Part shown: positions 42,742 through 53,075 of the stretch, in pieces
How positions within the stretch are numbered: the first letter of the stretch is position 1
Layout of the letters: each line of letters begins with the position of its first letter
DNA from: Allomyces arbusculus
Lineage: Eukaryota > Blastocladiomycota > Blastocladiomycetes > Blastocladiales > Blastocladiaceae
Length of the DNA: 64,000 bases
Assembly: GCA_027604705.1 (NCBI GenBank)
Contig: JADHYV010000072.1
Coordinates: 32,656-96,655 of the forward strand
Reading direction: 5' to 3'
Made by a program: the position numbers and the translations under genes
The notes under the pieces: model-generated
Told to the model about the DNA's origin: nothing
Database searches by the model: none
What the model saw: the letters and a program-made list of their open reading frames with translations, nothing else

Positions 42742-44849
42742 ATGGACCGCCACCACCAACCCACCAAGACGGCAGCGCCGGCTGCAAGAACGCCTGCCGA
42801 CTCGGCGCATTCGCCCATGTCCGCCCGTCTCGCCCTGACCACCGCCGAATCGCGCCTCTTCTCGCTGCTCAACGACGTCTGCAAGACCGCGCCCAAACCA
42901 GTCGTCTGCCGCGTCGCTGGCGGCTGGGTGCGCGACAAGCTGCTCGGCCACCAATCCGACGACCTCGACATTGCGCTCGACTCGTACATGGGCTTTGACT
43001 TTGCCTCGCTCGTCGCCCAACACTTGAACGACCCCAAGCGGCAGCAGCAATGGCAGTCGATTCTCGACAGCGAACACACCATGGACCGCGCGCACCCGGA
43101 CCGCACGGCCCAACCATTCGCTGGACTCGCCAAGATCCTCGCCAACCCGGACAAGTCCAAGCACTTGGAAACGGCCACCGCGCGCGTGCTCGGCATGGAC
43201 GTCGACTTTGTTAACTTGCGGTCGGAAACCTACCACGCGCACTCGCGCATTCCGGCAACCATTGCATTCGGCACCCCGAAAGACGACGCTCTCCGGCGCG
43301 ACTGCACGATCAACGCTCTCTTCTACAACATTTCCACGTCGACCGTCGAAGATTTCACGGATCGTGGCCTGACCGACCTCGCACACGGCATCATTCGCAC
43401 CCCGCTCGACCCAAAAGCCACGTTCCACGACGACCCACTGCGCGTGCTCCGCGCCGTTCGGTTCGCTGCACGGCTCGGGTTCACGCTGGCCCCCGACCTG
43501 CAAGCCGCCGCAAACGACCCGGACTTGCACGACGCCCTAGCCAACAAGATCTCGAAAGAACGCATCGGCACGGAACTGCATAAAATGCTCGCCGGTCCCG
43601 GTCCGGCCCATGCGGTTGCGATGCTGCACCATCTCGGTGTCTTGCCGACAATCTCGCTCGCACACGTCACCGATGCCATTCTCGTCCGTGATGCAGTCAC
43701 GCACGCCCCGATCGAGCATCTGCACGTCGATTTGGCCGACGCGCCGCGCGCCGTGACCCTCTTGCACTGGCTTGCGTCGGCAAGTCGCAGCGGGTCGATC
43801 TTGCGGCACGTGCCGCCGCACGATTATACTGTCTTGCGCGCGTACCCACGGCTCACCGCGCTCACGGTCCCGACGGCCGCGTTCCTCGCGACCGTCACTC
43901 TCCCGTTTTACGGGACGCAGTACCGCGTGCCCAATCCGTCGCTCGAAGCCGCCAAGGACGCCATCGCCTCCAAAAAGGCTAAACGCGGTGGTGCTGCCGC
44001 GGCCGCGGCCGCAGCCGCACTGGCGGCGCCGCAATGGCACGCGCTCGCGCACCATGTCGTCCGCAGTAATTTCAAGCAAACGAACCACGATGCCGAGTGG
44101 GTCGCGCACGCGCATGCCGTCCTGGCGGCCGTGCAGAAATTGGTGGCAAAGGAGAAGGTGGATGTGGAGGCGGTGTTGGCGGCGACGGGCGCCGATCCGC
44201 GACGGATGAGTGCGGTGGTGGCCGATGTGGCCGTCGTGGAAAGGGCGGTGGTGCTGGAGAGGTTGGCGCTCGGCCGGCTCGTGCGGTTCCTGGCCGCGCG
44301 AAACGTCGGGGAGACGTGGGCGGCGGTCATGGCCGTGGCCTGCGTGCACGAGTTGGTGGGGAAGGGGGTGCCGCTGGTGAAGCACGACGCCAAGTCGCTC
44401 GCGCTCGTGGTGCAGGGGGACAAGGTGGCCGATGACAAGGCACACGCGGTGCTCAAGCGGTACCATGCGTTGCTCGACCGGGTGTACGCGCTGCAGTTGG
44501 AACGCGCGTGGGCGGTCAAGCCGATTTTGAACGTATGTTCCCGTGGGACTCCCGACTTGTAATTCCCTACGCTCACTCTATCTCGGACCTTGACTAGGGC
44601 AACGACCTCCTGAAACTGCTCAACCTGCCCAAGGGACCGCTCGTCAAGGACGCGCTCGACTGGGTCGGTGACTGGCAACTCGCGTTCCCGCAAGGGAACG
44701 CCGACACGTGCCGCGCCTGGCTCGAACGGAGATACCTCCCGCCGGGCGAGGCGTCGGCGTGTAAGCGCGAACCGAGTTCGGATCCGCCCGCGGCCGTGGG
44801 GAAGCCGCTGAAGAAAGTGCGCAGTGCTGATGCGCCGGCGGCGAGCTAG
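42742..44849 (+). CDS. CCA1: tRNA nucleotidyltransferase (CCA-adding enzyme), 2 exons
   Basis: Exons 42742-44532 and 44598-44849 give 680 residues from the first Met. A second in-frame Met (42817, MSARLALTTAESRLF) would give 655. This class II enzyme adds CCA to tRNA 3' ends without a template. Catalytic motif A shows GGWVRDKLLG and DDLDIAL with the metal-binding Asp pair. Then follow VDFVNLRSETY, RRDCTINALFYN, VEDFTDRGLTDL (the B/C region), FHDDPLRVLRAVRFAARLGF and the ERIGTELHKML nucleotide-recognition end. The extra N-terminal segment before Met26 could be a mitochondrial leader, as in yeast CCA1, where alternative starts serve different compartments. The C-terminal half is long and helical, with an Ala run. 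Confidence 0.95.
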
Positions 44850-45725
44850 TATCTTCCAGGTTGAGGGATGGGCGTGGGGTTGAAATGTAGGTAGTTAATA
44901 ATTCTATTGCGACAGCGCGGTGCAGTCGGTCCTGGGGGGGGGGGGTGTGGGGGCCGCACCGATTGACAAACAGGCCAACAAACAAACCGGCGGTGTAGCA
45001 GGTTGTAGGAGGGACAAAAAGCGCCTTGGAGCNNNNNNNNNNCGCGGCGCGGCTGGGCGCGTCTGCTCCCCCCCTCGCCCCCCACCCGCCCCGCCGCGCC
45101 CGCGGCGCGGCCGCCCGCGCGCCCCCCCCCCCCCCCCCCCCCCCCGTCCTCGCTTGCTCATCACGGCAAGAATCAGCACGCGCTGTTGCCGTTGATGAGA
45201 GATGACAAGAAAGTGCGTTCGAGATGCCCAGTACAAAGACACGCCGTTCGCCCCCTACTCGCCTGGGCGTTGGCAGGCAGCGTGCAGAAAATGGCAGACA
45301 CCAACATGCACATGCATGCGCGTGCGTCGTCGGCGTTGCCACCCAGAACAGATCGGGAATGCGGGTGGATGCACAAGTTCCCAGCGTCCAGGCGGCGAAC
45401 CACGGCGCGCGCTCTCTCTCTCCTCAGGCGCACGACGCGTCGACACACCAACCCGTCCCTCATTGAAAGTTTCTCGCGCACACCACCGACCCTTCTGGAT
45501 CCCGTACTCCCCCAATATCACTTTCTGAGCCCACGCACAGCAGCCACGGTCACGACACTCGACGGCGTTCTCGACGCCAACGACCTTGACCGACCAGTGT
45601 GAATCAGTGCCCGCTGGTGGCGATAACCCAGCACAACCTCGCCAGACGCAACTGCCTACGCTTCCACATCCCCAGAAAACGCGCTCGCGCCGTGTTCATT
45701 CTCCACCACCGCGCGCGACCAGACC
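44850..45725. other. Gene-free region with an assembly gap
   Basis: It contains a 12-base G run (44934-44945), ten N (45033-45042) and a 24-base C run (45122-45145), and then mixed sequence up to the first small membrane-protein gene. The gap is clearly a sequencing or assembly break in extreme GC DNA. I see no gene. Confidence 0.6.
45033..45042. other. Assembly gap, 10 N
   Basis: Ten ambiguous bases lie between a G-rich and a C-rich homopolymer tract. The true missing length is unknown, so distances across this point are unreliable. Confidence 0.95.
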
Positions 45726-46091
45726 ATGCCGCCCTTCCCCATCCCACTCGACGCGTCGCCATCCGTGCCCGACCAACAGCGGCTCACGCAAGCGTCCTAC
45801 GACGGCTCCTCGTCCTGGACCGTGCCCGTCATCGCGACTGTTGGCGGGCTTCTAATCTTATGGGCTTTGGTGCAGCATTGCTCCGAAATGTGCGCCAGCT
45901 GCAACGAGCCAAGGAAAACGAATCCGACGACGCCGAGAGCAAGGTCCGTGTCGGTGGACGGCGACGCGGCGGCGGATGCGTGTGGGTGGTTTTGTGGGTG
46001 TGTTTGTGGTGACGGCGGCGACAGCGGTGGAGATGGCGGTGGTGGAGATGGCGGTGGTGGAGATGGCGGTGGTGGAGATGGCGGTGGGTGA
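45726..46091 (+). CDS. Small single-membrane-span protein with GGGGD-repeat tail, family member A
   Basis: An intronless ORF of 121 residues. The plan is a short Pro-rich N-terminus (MPPFPIPLDASPSVPDQQR), one membrane segment (WTVPVIATVGGLLILWALVQ), a Cys-containing stretch (HCSEMCASCNEP), a basic Ser/Thr patch, a second Cys cluster (ACGWFCGCVCGD) and a tail of GGDGGGGDGGGGDGG type. The ATG lies in ACCATGCCGCCCTTCC, identical to member C. The tail is encoded by a 15-base tandem repeat that continues past the stop. No known family is recognised. The N-terminus is likely outside or luminal and the Gly tail on the other side, but orientation is not certain. Confidence 0.6.
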   Translation: MPPFPIPLDASPSVPDQQRLTQASYDGSSSWTVPVIATVGGLLILWALVQHCSEMCASCNEPRKTNPTTPRARSVSVDGDAAADACGWFCGCVCGDGGDSGGDGGGGDGGGGDGGGGDGGG

Positions 46092-46125
46092 GGCGGTGGT
46101 GGAGATGGCGGTGGGGCGTGATAGG
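46016..46125. repeat. 15-base tandem repeat (GGTGGTGGAGATGGC)n encoding GGGGD
   Basis: About six units in the 3' end of member A, from 46029 on. The last units lie beyond the TGA stop that arises where one unit is shortened (GGCGGTGGGTGAGGC). Related, less regular repeats encode the tails of members B and D. Confidence 0.85.
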
Positions 46126-47381
46126 AACCATTCGTGAATGGATATATCCAACGCAATGCAGAGACTTGTGATCACAACGACATGTTGAGCGCGACGCGGC
46201 TTACAAGCGGCCCAGCATGTAGCGAGTTGCGCCGTTTTGATATAGACTTGATGCTGCCACGGACTCGCATTTGGCACGCACGGCGCGGCGATCCGGTTTC
46301 GGTCGTTTTGCACATCACAACGTTCCCGCACCCACTATGCCAGGCGCGTCGGTAGTCATGTCGACGCCCACGCGCCCCTGCCCGGGCCGAGCAAACGACT
46401 AGGCCGGCCGGCCGGTACAGAATGCGACCAAAATCACCTTGCTTTTCGGCACGTTTCAGTTCAAGGATCTGAGCCGTGTCATGTTCGTCCTCTCCACCCG
46501 GTATTGGACCATAAGGGCGTCCAGATCCTGCGTTGGCCGGTGGCCATAACTGACGGCGGCATGGACAGGCAGCTCATCATCATTCTGCACGCGCCACCTA
46601 ACCGAACTGACGGTCGTGCTGCGTCCCTGCGCCCAATGTATCGTGCAGGCTGCAGCTGGGTGCAGGCCGCACGCGGACCTGCGTCCATGTGCATTCCGCG
46701 GCGCCCGCGTCGCCAGCAGTCTCTCTCTCCGTTATTCTCGAAACATCCATGGGCGTCCCACATGTTCCGCCCGAGACGGCCACCACATGAAAACCGAAAG
46801 CGATGCAGTCTGCAGCTTGTTTCCAGAAATAACATGCACCTGCTTGCGTGCCTGCATCGATCCAGGCAGCTGGGCAAAAACAGACGCAAGCGCTCGCCCA
46901 TCGGCACGTTTCTTATCCACGACGGACGCGCGCCCACGGAACGATCGACTCGGCCTGTGCTGCAGCCAGAACGCACGCGTGCCGTGCATGGCGACAGGGC
47001 CGGCAAGGTCGCCAACCGCTCGCATGCCGCCAACCGACCGAAGGGCGCACAGCTCTTGATAAAGCCGCGCGCGCCCATCCGCGACCGCGATCCTCTCACA
47101 CCTCACGCATCGTCTTCTCAGCCAGCCCGTCAAAGCACCGGCCAGCGTGGCCGGATCCCGTCCCCTTGGACCCCACTCCACGACCCGCTGGTATCACGGC
47201 ATTTCAGCTTGGCCACGATCGTTCACGCTCGTGACACGAGCAAGTTCAAGCAGCCCTCGCATTCAAGGCGAACATTAGTAGTCCATTAACGTCGCTGTGG
47301 ACACGAATCTCGCGCGAATCCAAGTGAATATTTATCAGTGCATCTCCATCAAGCCTTCCAAGTGCCCAGTCGTACGCGACC
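46092..47381. other. Gene-poor spacer between members A and B
   Basis: 1.29 kb of lower-GC, mixed DNA. A plus-strand frame at 46504-47289 has no domain, membrane segment or splice logic that I trust. An AT-rich AATATTTATCAG block at 47325-47336 sits 46-57 bases before member B and may be its TATA region. Confidence 0.45.
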
Positions 47382-47834
47382 ATGCCAATCCCAACCCCGA
47401 CGCCCACAATCGACCTTTCGCGGATTGTGCATGCGTCGTCATTCGATGATCCGTTTGGCCCGCCGTCGTGGTTCGTTCCCGCTGTGATCGCGTTCATCGT
47501 CGTGTCCTTTGTGTGCACATGCCTTGCGGGCCTGCAGCGGAGTTGTGGTAACGGCGAGAACCGTGCGGGCAGAACGACCAATCGCAGAATGTCGTCTTCG
47601 GGGATCGATGGCGCGACCGTGGTTGAGATGGGTGGGGATGCAGGTGGTGGCGGTGGCGGAGGCAATAGTGGCGGCGATTCGGGTGGTGGGTGGTTTAGCG
47701 GATGGGGTGGTGGCGGCGGTGGGGATACGGGTGGTGGGTGGTCAGGCGGAGATACGGGCGGATTTAGCGGTGGCGGCGGGTGCGATACGAGCGGCGGGAC
47801 GGGCACGAGCGGCGGTGGGGGTGGTGGAGATTAG
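47382..47834 (+). CDS. Small single-membrane-span protein with Gly/Asp-rich tail, family member B
   Basis: An intronless ORF of 150 residues. The N-terminus is Pro/Thr-rich (MPIPTPTPTIDLSRIVHASS), followed by a membrane segment (WFVPAVIAFIVVSFVCTCLA), a Cys/basic stretch (GLQRSCGNGENRAGRTTNRR), and a 75-residue tail of Gly with Asp, Ser, Trp and Thr (GGNSGGDSGGGWFSGWGGGG; GGDTGGGWSGGDTGGFSGG). The membrane segment starts W-x-V-P as in member A. It is the longest of the four. The Trp-containing Gly repeats could self-associate (inference). It has a plausible upstream AT-rich box. Confidence 0.6.
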   Translation: MPIPTPTPTIDLSRIVHASSFDDPFGPPSWFVPAVIAFIVVSFVCTCLAGLQRSCGNGENRAGRTTNRRMSSSGIDGATVVEMGGDAGGGGGGGNSGGDSGGGWFSGWGGGGGGDTGGGWSGGDTGGFSGGGGCDTSGGTGTSGGGGGGD

Positions 47835-50759
47835 GAGTTGCGCGGCAAGCTGGTGTCCGAGTTGGATACTGGCGTAGAAGTGTCACCGCGCTCCATTGGT
47901 CATCAGCGCGCAATGGATCAAGGCCGGCACATGAAGTATTAGCACGCATCAGCGAAGTGCGCGGCTGACAGAATTGGTCACCATTGTGGCCGATCTGTCA
48001 TGTAAATATAATTATCTCTTTCCTTCTCGTCCACCTTGCTTTGTGTGTTCAGATGATCGTCTGCAAGTCCGACCGCAATTCTCCCAATCAATACGCCCGT
48101 GCCGCGCACATCTCCTCCACCCGCTAAAAGTGCCGCACCATCACGGCAGTCCTACACTCGCTCACCAAACCTGGTTATCCGGAAGTGTTGCCACACTGCG
48201 ACGCTCCACCTTTCCAAGCCGGGCGGCCGCGGATTACATCCATTTAAACATGTCACCTCCAGCCAAGAAGCTGGTCAAACAGACACGCCTTCTTCACCCA
48301 GTATCGGACACAACGGCCGCTTAGACACGGCCGCTTTGAAGTTGGATTGACCGCACCAGCAATATTGCCAGCACTTGCATCATTCTTGTCGTGTTGCAGT
48401 CGCGCGTGGCAGTGGCAACAGAGTCGCCGCAAGCGGTTCCGACTTCGGACGACGTTGAAATTTTTGGCGAGACGCAGCACAAGGCATTCTTCGTGTCACT
48501 TAGGACCGTAAATGGCCAGAACCGTTTGGACATGGCCGTGCTTTGTTGCACACGTTGAGGGGCATGGCTGACAAGGTGCAATGACCGCCACGGCCATTAC
48601 TTCCGCCGCCATGGAGCCCGTCTCGGTCATGGCACAACGCAGCAATATTGGCTCGTGCAAGTCGAGGGTGGTAAGCGCAGATCGATGCACGTTGTGACAC
48701 ATGGAGCCGTCCAGTGGCAGTAGCACGCCTCAACCCACCTCCCACGACAAATATTGCCAAGAGACCTTTTACTAGTGACGGAGACAGTAATTTGGATGGT
48801 GAGAGCCCAGCACGGGAGGTTTCAGGCTAGCCAGTTGCCCGGGTTGATGTGTCAAGGCTCAACATGGCCCTCACACGACATTCAGCCGAAACGGAGGGCC
48901 CAGCTCTGGTCACTGAGACTCTGAATATGAAGAAACCATGAAACCGTAAATGTGTAACGTGGAAGGACCAACATGAGACGCCAGCATGGCAACTTGTGCA
49001 CCACCTTGACCCTAATCCCAGTCCAGCACACTTCCTGGCGACTGGAAAAGTGGGAAATGATACTGAAATAACTAAGACTTGATGGCTGAACTGGCACGAC
49101 AAGCAGCGGATGGAGGGATTATCGGAAGTTTGGATCTGCAAGTCAACCTGGTGAGAGCGTGCCATTCACGGCATAAATCGCCACGGTGCCATTTTTACCG
49201 TTGTTGCTCGAGGAAATTTGGTACTGGGCGCACCGCAAAGCTTTGTTATAAGCTGTAAAATCTCCCTGCCCTATCGTCTGTTGATGTCAATGAATGTGAC
49301 GACGACCCTTTCTCATGTTGTTCTGCTGCAGGCAAATCAGTCTGACACAGAGGTCGCTGGCGGAATCAGCCAGCAACCAAATACCGGGCGGAAGGGGTGT
49401 CTCACGATTTCAATTGTTAACGGCAAGACGAGAAGGCAGGAGCCTGTGACGTACGCATGCACCCCGTTTTGCGGTCAGATCGGACCTGCTGAAGACAGGT
49501 GCGGACAGGTATGGATCTGAGCCAAGGCGCGTTGCTGAATTGAGTCCTGCAAGATATCATCAAATTTTCACCACCAGGTTTCGCCACCGGTTATGCGCAT
49601 ATTAGGCACGCTGGGTTTCGTCGGGTAGAATTGCATGGCCATAGCGTGGAGGAGACTCTTCGGCCGCGTGCTTGGGACAATTCAGGTGCTGCGAGCTGCA
49701 AGTGCTCACAAATGGATGTCGAACTGCGTCTGGAACCGACCAGCTCCGAGCTGACCTCCATTTTTCGGGGTCTTGCGAGCACCCGAGCGAGTTGAACGCT
49801 CACACTCGAAGGTTCTGATTAGGACTGCTGCTTGCCTGGGCATGCTCACTCCAGCTCTTGGGCGATACCAGCCCGTTTATGCCTTCGCTCGTGGAGACTT
49901 GTGACCATCATCGTTAGTTTGTTATTGCCGTCGTAGAGCGAGAGGAGGAGGAGCGTCTTTGTCGTCGTGTAATCTGACCCCTGGCGGTCCTATTTCGATC
50001 ACGCCGCTTGCTCGCGTAGAACACGCGCAAATGGTCCCCGACCGTGACACGGCTAGCTCTCGTCTTGATCAAACCATGAGCAGTCGAACCGCGTGTCCTT
50101 ACGGCGGGCCCCGCATCGAGCAGCGCAGACACCCACGGGCTGGCCCAAACCTCTGCGCCAATGTTCGCTTCCATGGGCGCGCTGCAACGCATAATTTGGC
50201 GTTGACTATTCCTTTCAAAGCATCCGTCGATAAAATTTAAGTAGCATTTTCCTTGCTGGGCGCACGCGCGAGGAGAACGCGTAAAGACGCCACCCGACTT
50301 GGTGCCGAGATGAACGGAAACGAAAGTCATGTTCGTACTTATGCACGCTCTCGCCAAAGTCGTCGTAACCCCAACTTCTGCCAAACGAGTCCCCACTGTC
50401 CTCACTCCTCTCCCTCCGCGTCCACCTTCACTTGACCTCGCGCAACACGCCTGTCGCGTCATCACCTTTCCCACCCTCGCTGCTCGCATAGACATTCCGC
50501 AGCGCGTTCGCGCACGTCTTGTCGACCTGTTTACCACGCGCCACGGACGTCATTACCACACGCTTCCACGGCGTGCATCTGCGCGTCCACACGCGACAGT
50601 TGACGACGTGCCGCTTGAGCCGCTCTGGATCTCTCATCCAGCACGTTGATCCGACTGCACCCGCACGTGCTGCATCCGCGCGCCCAACCAAACGGTTCAA
50701 GCGCCGTCCGACGCGCCCATTCGCTGCCACCACCACGATAGCGCGCACACACCCGGACC
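47835..50759. other. Gene-poor spacer between members B and C
   Basis: About 2.9 kb of lower-GC DNA in which I find no convincing gene. All frames are short and lack domains. A segment near 48134-48240 matches the upstream DNA of member D and is listed separately. A possible AT-rich box (AAAATTTAAGTAGC) is at 50231-50244, about 520 bases before member C. Confidence 0.45.
48134..48262. pseudogene. Relic of the upstream region (perhaps start) of a GGGGD-family gene
   Basis: GCACCATCACGGCAGTCCT, then CTCGCTCACCAAACC and GCGACGCTCCACCTTTCCAAGC, correspond in order and spacing to GCACCGGCACGGCAGTCCT, CTCGCTCCACAAACC and GCGTCGCTCCATTTTCCCAAGC at 52003-52084, upstream of member D. Downstream, at 48250, is an ATG (MSPPAKKL) but no membrane segment or Gly tail follows, so the coding part is lost or never existed. 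Confidence 0.45.
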
Positions 50760-51026
50760 ATGCCGCCCTTCCCAAGCCCGCAGCTCGACGCGCCGACACC
50801 CACACCCACGCCCGGCGCAGAACCCGAGTCACCGGAGATTAACCGGGCCTCCTTCTTTTTATCGCTTGTACCGGCCATAGCCACGATTGGCGGTGTCGTA
50901 ATTCTGTGGTCGTTCTTTTGGCTGCATGAACTGTACACCAGCATCCGCGGGACGACGACGCGCAAGGAAGATGCGTCAGAGGGAGCAGCAACAGCGCCAA
51001 GCGCGACGCCGGCCGCGAGCAAGTAA
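50760..51026 (+). CDS. Small single-membrane-span protein, family member C (no Gly tail)
   Basis: An intronless ORF of 88 residues: MPPFPSPQLDAPTPTPTPGA, then a membrane segment (VPAIATIGGVVILWSFFWLH) closely similar to that of member A (VPVIATVGGLLILWALVQ). The C-terminus is short and charged (RGTTTRKEDASEGAATAPSA) and lacks the Cys clusters and GGGGD tail. The start context ACCATGCCGCCCTTCCC is the same as in member A. It is a clear paralogue by N-terminus and membrane segment and shows that the tail is not essential to the family or has been lost here. Confidence 0.55.
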   Translation: MPPFPSPQLDAPTPTPTPGAEPESPEINRASFFLSLVPAIATIGGVVILWSFFWLHELYTSIRGTTTRKEDASEGAATAPSATPAASK

Positions 51027-52302
51027 AGCAGATAAGGTGGTGGCGTAGCCGGGGAGTCGTGCACCCATGCCCGAGAGTGGAGGAATGGTGGAAGGTCAGG
51101 TGGTGATGAAGATGCTGGCGGCGCTTGTTCATTAGTAGATGTTCATAGCTGAAACATAGAAACAAAGCCTGTTGTGTTAAGCGACGGCCGCCGTCCTTGA
51201 TCTGGACCTACTTGAGTTAAGACGCATGTTCCTGGCGCATACCAATGTGCGTAAGCTGTGCGCTACCAGATGGTGACCGTTGCTTCGTGCGCATCCCACG
51301 TTCCTCCTGCCATAATTGATATCCATAATCCTGACACTTCACGACAAAGTGCCCAGGCCATCGGCACGACTTCTCCACCCGGTTGTTGGCCGCTGATCAC
51401 GTCTCGGTATTTGCCGCAGCCTTGCACGCACGGCCGTTGTAGGGCGCGCGAGCACTTCACGCCGACCCCCATGCGTGCAGCTGCATTTCACGGGGGCCGT
51501 GTCCCTCCTTCATCATGGGTCAAAATTGTTGCGGTTGTAAGAGCACCGCAGCTCAATAGTTCAAAGCCCACCTGTTCATCTCTCGAAACTTCTAAGGATG
51601 CATGGCCGACAAACGTACGTGTTGCTCCCAACGGCGGCGCCGCGCAAAATCTCCACATGAAAACTGGCGCTTTTTGAATGCAATCTGCTGAAGGTCGCGT
51701 CCGGATCGAAATAACATCCGCCTGGTGCTGCATGTGCTTGCAGCTTTGATGGTAAACAGGCAGCGAGTCGGAAACAGCCACACGTTCGCCACCGTCAGGT
51801 TTCATTCTCGTCCCAAGTGCGTGCCAGTGTCGACGTTGTCGGTTCAGCGTTTCAGCAGGACGAAGCTCCACATGCGTGACAGGGGCCAGCTATGGATGGT
51901 ACTTAATAAAGACACCCACCCACCCATGGTCGCGCTCCTGCCGCACTTGCGCATCAGACGCGCATTTTCACTACCCTTTCACCGTGCTGCACCGGCACCG
52001 TGCTGCACCGGCACGGCAGTCCTTTGCTCGCTCCACAAACCCAGTGATACGACGCCTCGACGCGTCGCTCCATTTTCCCAAGCTGCCGGGCCGACGATTC
52101 GCTAAGCTTCCGAGCAGCATCGCGGAACACAAGGAAGCCACTTCATTCAAGTTTCACCTCGCTCCGCAAGAACGGCGCGCAGTCGGCGACACGTCTCCGT
52201 TCGACTCCCTAAACCCGCTCGTGCAGTAGCATCAAGAGCGACCCGTCACCACTCGCCGGTCACTCGCAATCCACCACCCCGCGTGTTCACGCACGCGAAA
52301 CG
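51027..52302. other. Gene-poor spacer between members C and D
   Basis: 1.28 kb without a convincing gene. A TATA-like CTTAATAAAGAC lies at 51902-51913. A short direct repeat CCGTGCTGCACCGGCA occurs twice at 51980-52012, inside the segment homologous to the relic at 48.1 kb. Confidence 0.45.
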
Positions 52303-52638
52303 ATGTCAACCGTTCCATCCGCAACGCCAACACCAACACTCGACACGTCGCTGCTCGTGGAAACGTCGTGGGGCCCGTCCAGCGCAAGAAAATGGATCGC
52401 CATCATCGGTGTTATTTGGGGGGTCGTTATTTTGGTTGCGTGCTGCCAGGAAGCAGGCGCTTGCGGACCGAAGCGCAATGCAGGAGATGATGACACGAAC
52501 CTGCGTGGAGTGGTGTCTGTTGGTGCTGACGTGGCGCACGCCGTCGTCGATTTGGGCGGTGGTGGAGACGGCGGGGGTGGGGACGGCGGGGGTGGAGATG
52601 GTGGGGGCGGTGATGGCGGTGGTGGCGGCGGCGATTAG
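52303..52638 (+). CDS. Small single-membrane-span protein with GGGGD tail, family member D
   Basis: An intronless ORF of 111 residues: N-terminus MSTVPSATPTPTLDTSLLVE, then SSARKW and a membrane segment (IAIIGVIWGVVILVACCQEA), a Cys/basic patch (CGPKRNAGDDDTN) and a tail of GGGGDGGGGDGGGGDGGGGD type ending at TAG 52636-52638. Organisation is as in member A. The tail repeat is coded by imperfect 15-base units with mixed Gly codons (GGG, GGT, GGC), so it is maintained as protein rather than being only a fresh microsatellite. It lies 440 bases before RAB11. Confidence 0.6.
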   Translation: MSTVPSATPTPTLDTSLLVETSWGPSSARKWIAIIGVIWGVVILVACCQEAGACGPKRNAGDDDTNLRGVVSVGADVAHAVVDLGGGGDGGGGDGGGGDGGGGDGGGGGGD

Positions 52639-53075
52639 GAGGGTGTCGTTGCGGTCTGTCTCATAAGCCAAAGGAGGGCAGGCAAGTACTTAGCTCAATC
52701 AGAGAGTTGATCGGCCACGTTTTACTGGAATGGACAGGCACTGCTATGCACACTCGCGAGTGCATTCGGTCGACCCGATCCGCGTCCGCCATCGTCGTCG
52801 TCAACATGACACGCTGGGCCGGCAACCGGGAAATAAGCAGCAGACGCGTCCCGGGCCAGGCACGTGTCCTTGCGGCATGGTCCCTGCCCACAAAACGGAG
52901 CTCCAAAAAGGCACACGCGCGCAGCTGCCTGCCTGCGCGCACTCCAAGGGCGCCCGCGCACGCACACACCTCCGCGCTCACGTCGGCGCCGCTCTCCATC
53001 CGCATCCCTCCACCGCGCGCCGCGAATTCGGCCCGCTCCTCTTCCAGCACAGCACCACCACTCGCTGCACTCGCC
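52639..53075. promoter_or_regulatory. Upstream region of RAB11
   Basis: 437 bases between member D and the RAB11 start codon. They change from lower-GC DNA to GC-rich DNA at about 52850. No TATA box or extra gene is seen. Confidence 0.4.

Noticed and set aside
46016-46125. Possible CRISPR-like array
   Set aside because: Units are contiguous 15-base coding repeats without spacers, in a eukaryotic genome.
46504-47289. 261-residue ORF between members A and B
   Set aside because: No domain, membrane segment, codon bias or family resemblance to the neighbouring small genes; overlapping frames on the other strand are equally long.
47835-50759. tRNA or other small RNA genes in the gene-poor spacer
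   Set aside because: I looked for a GGTTCRANTCC-type B box with a paired A box and found no convincing cloverleaf.
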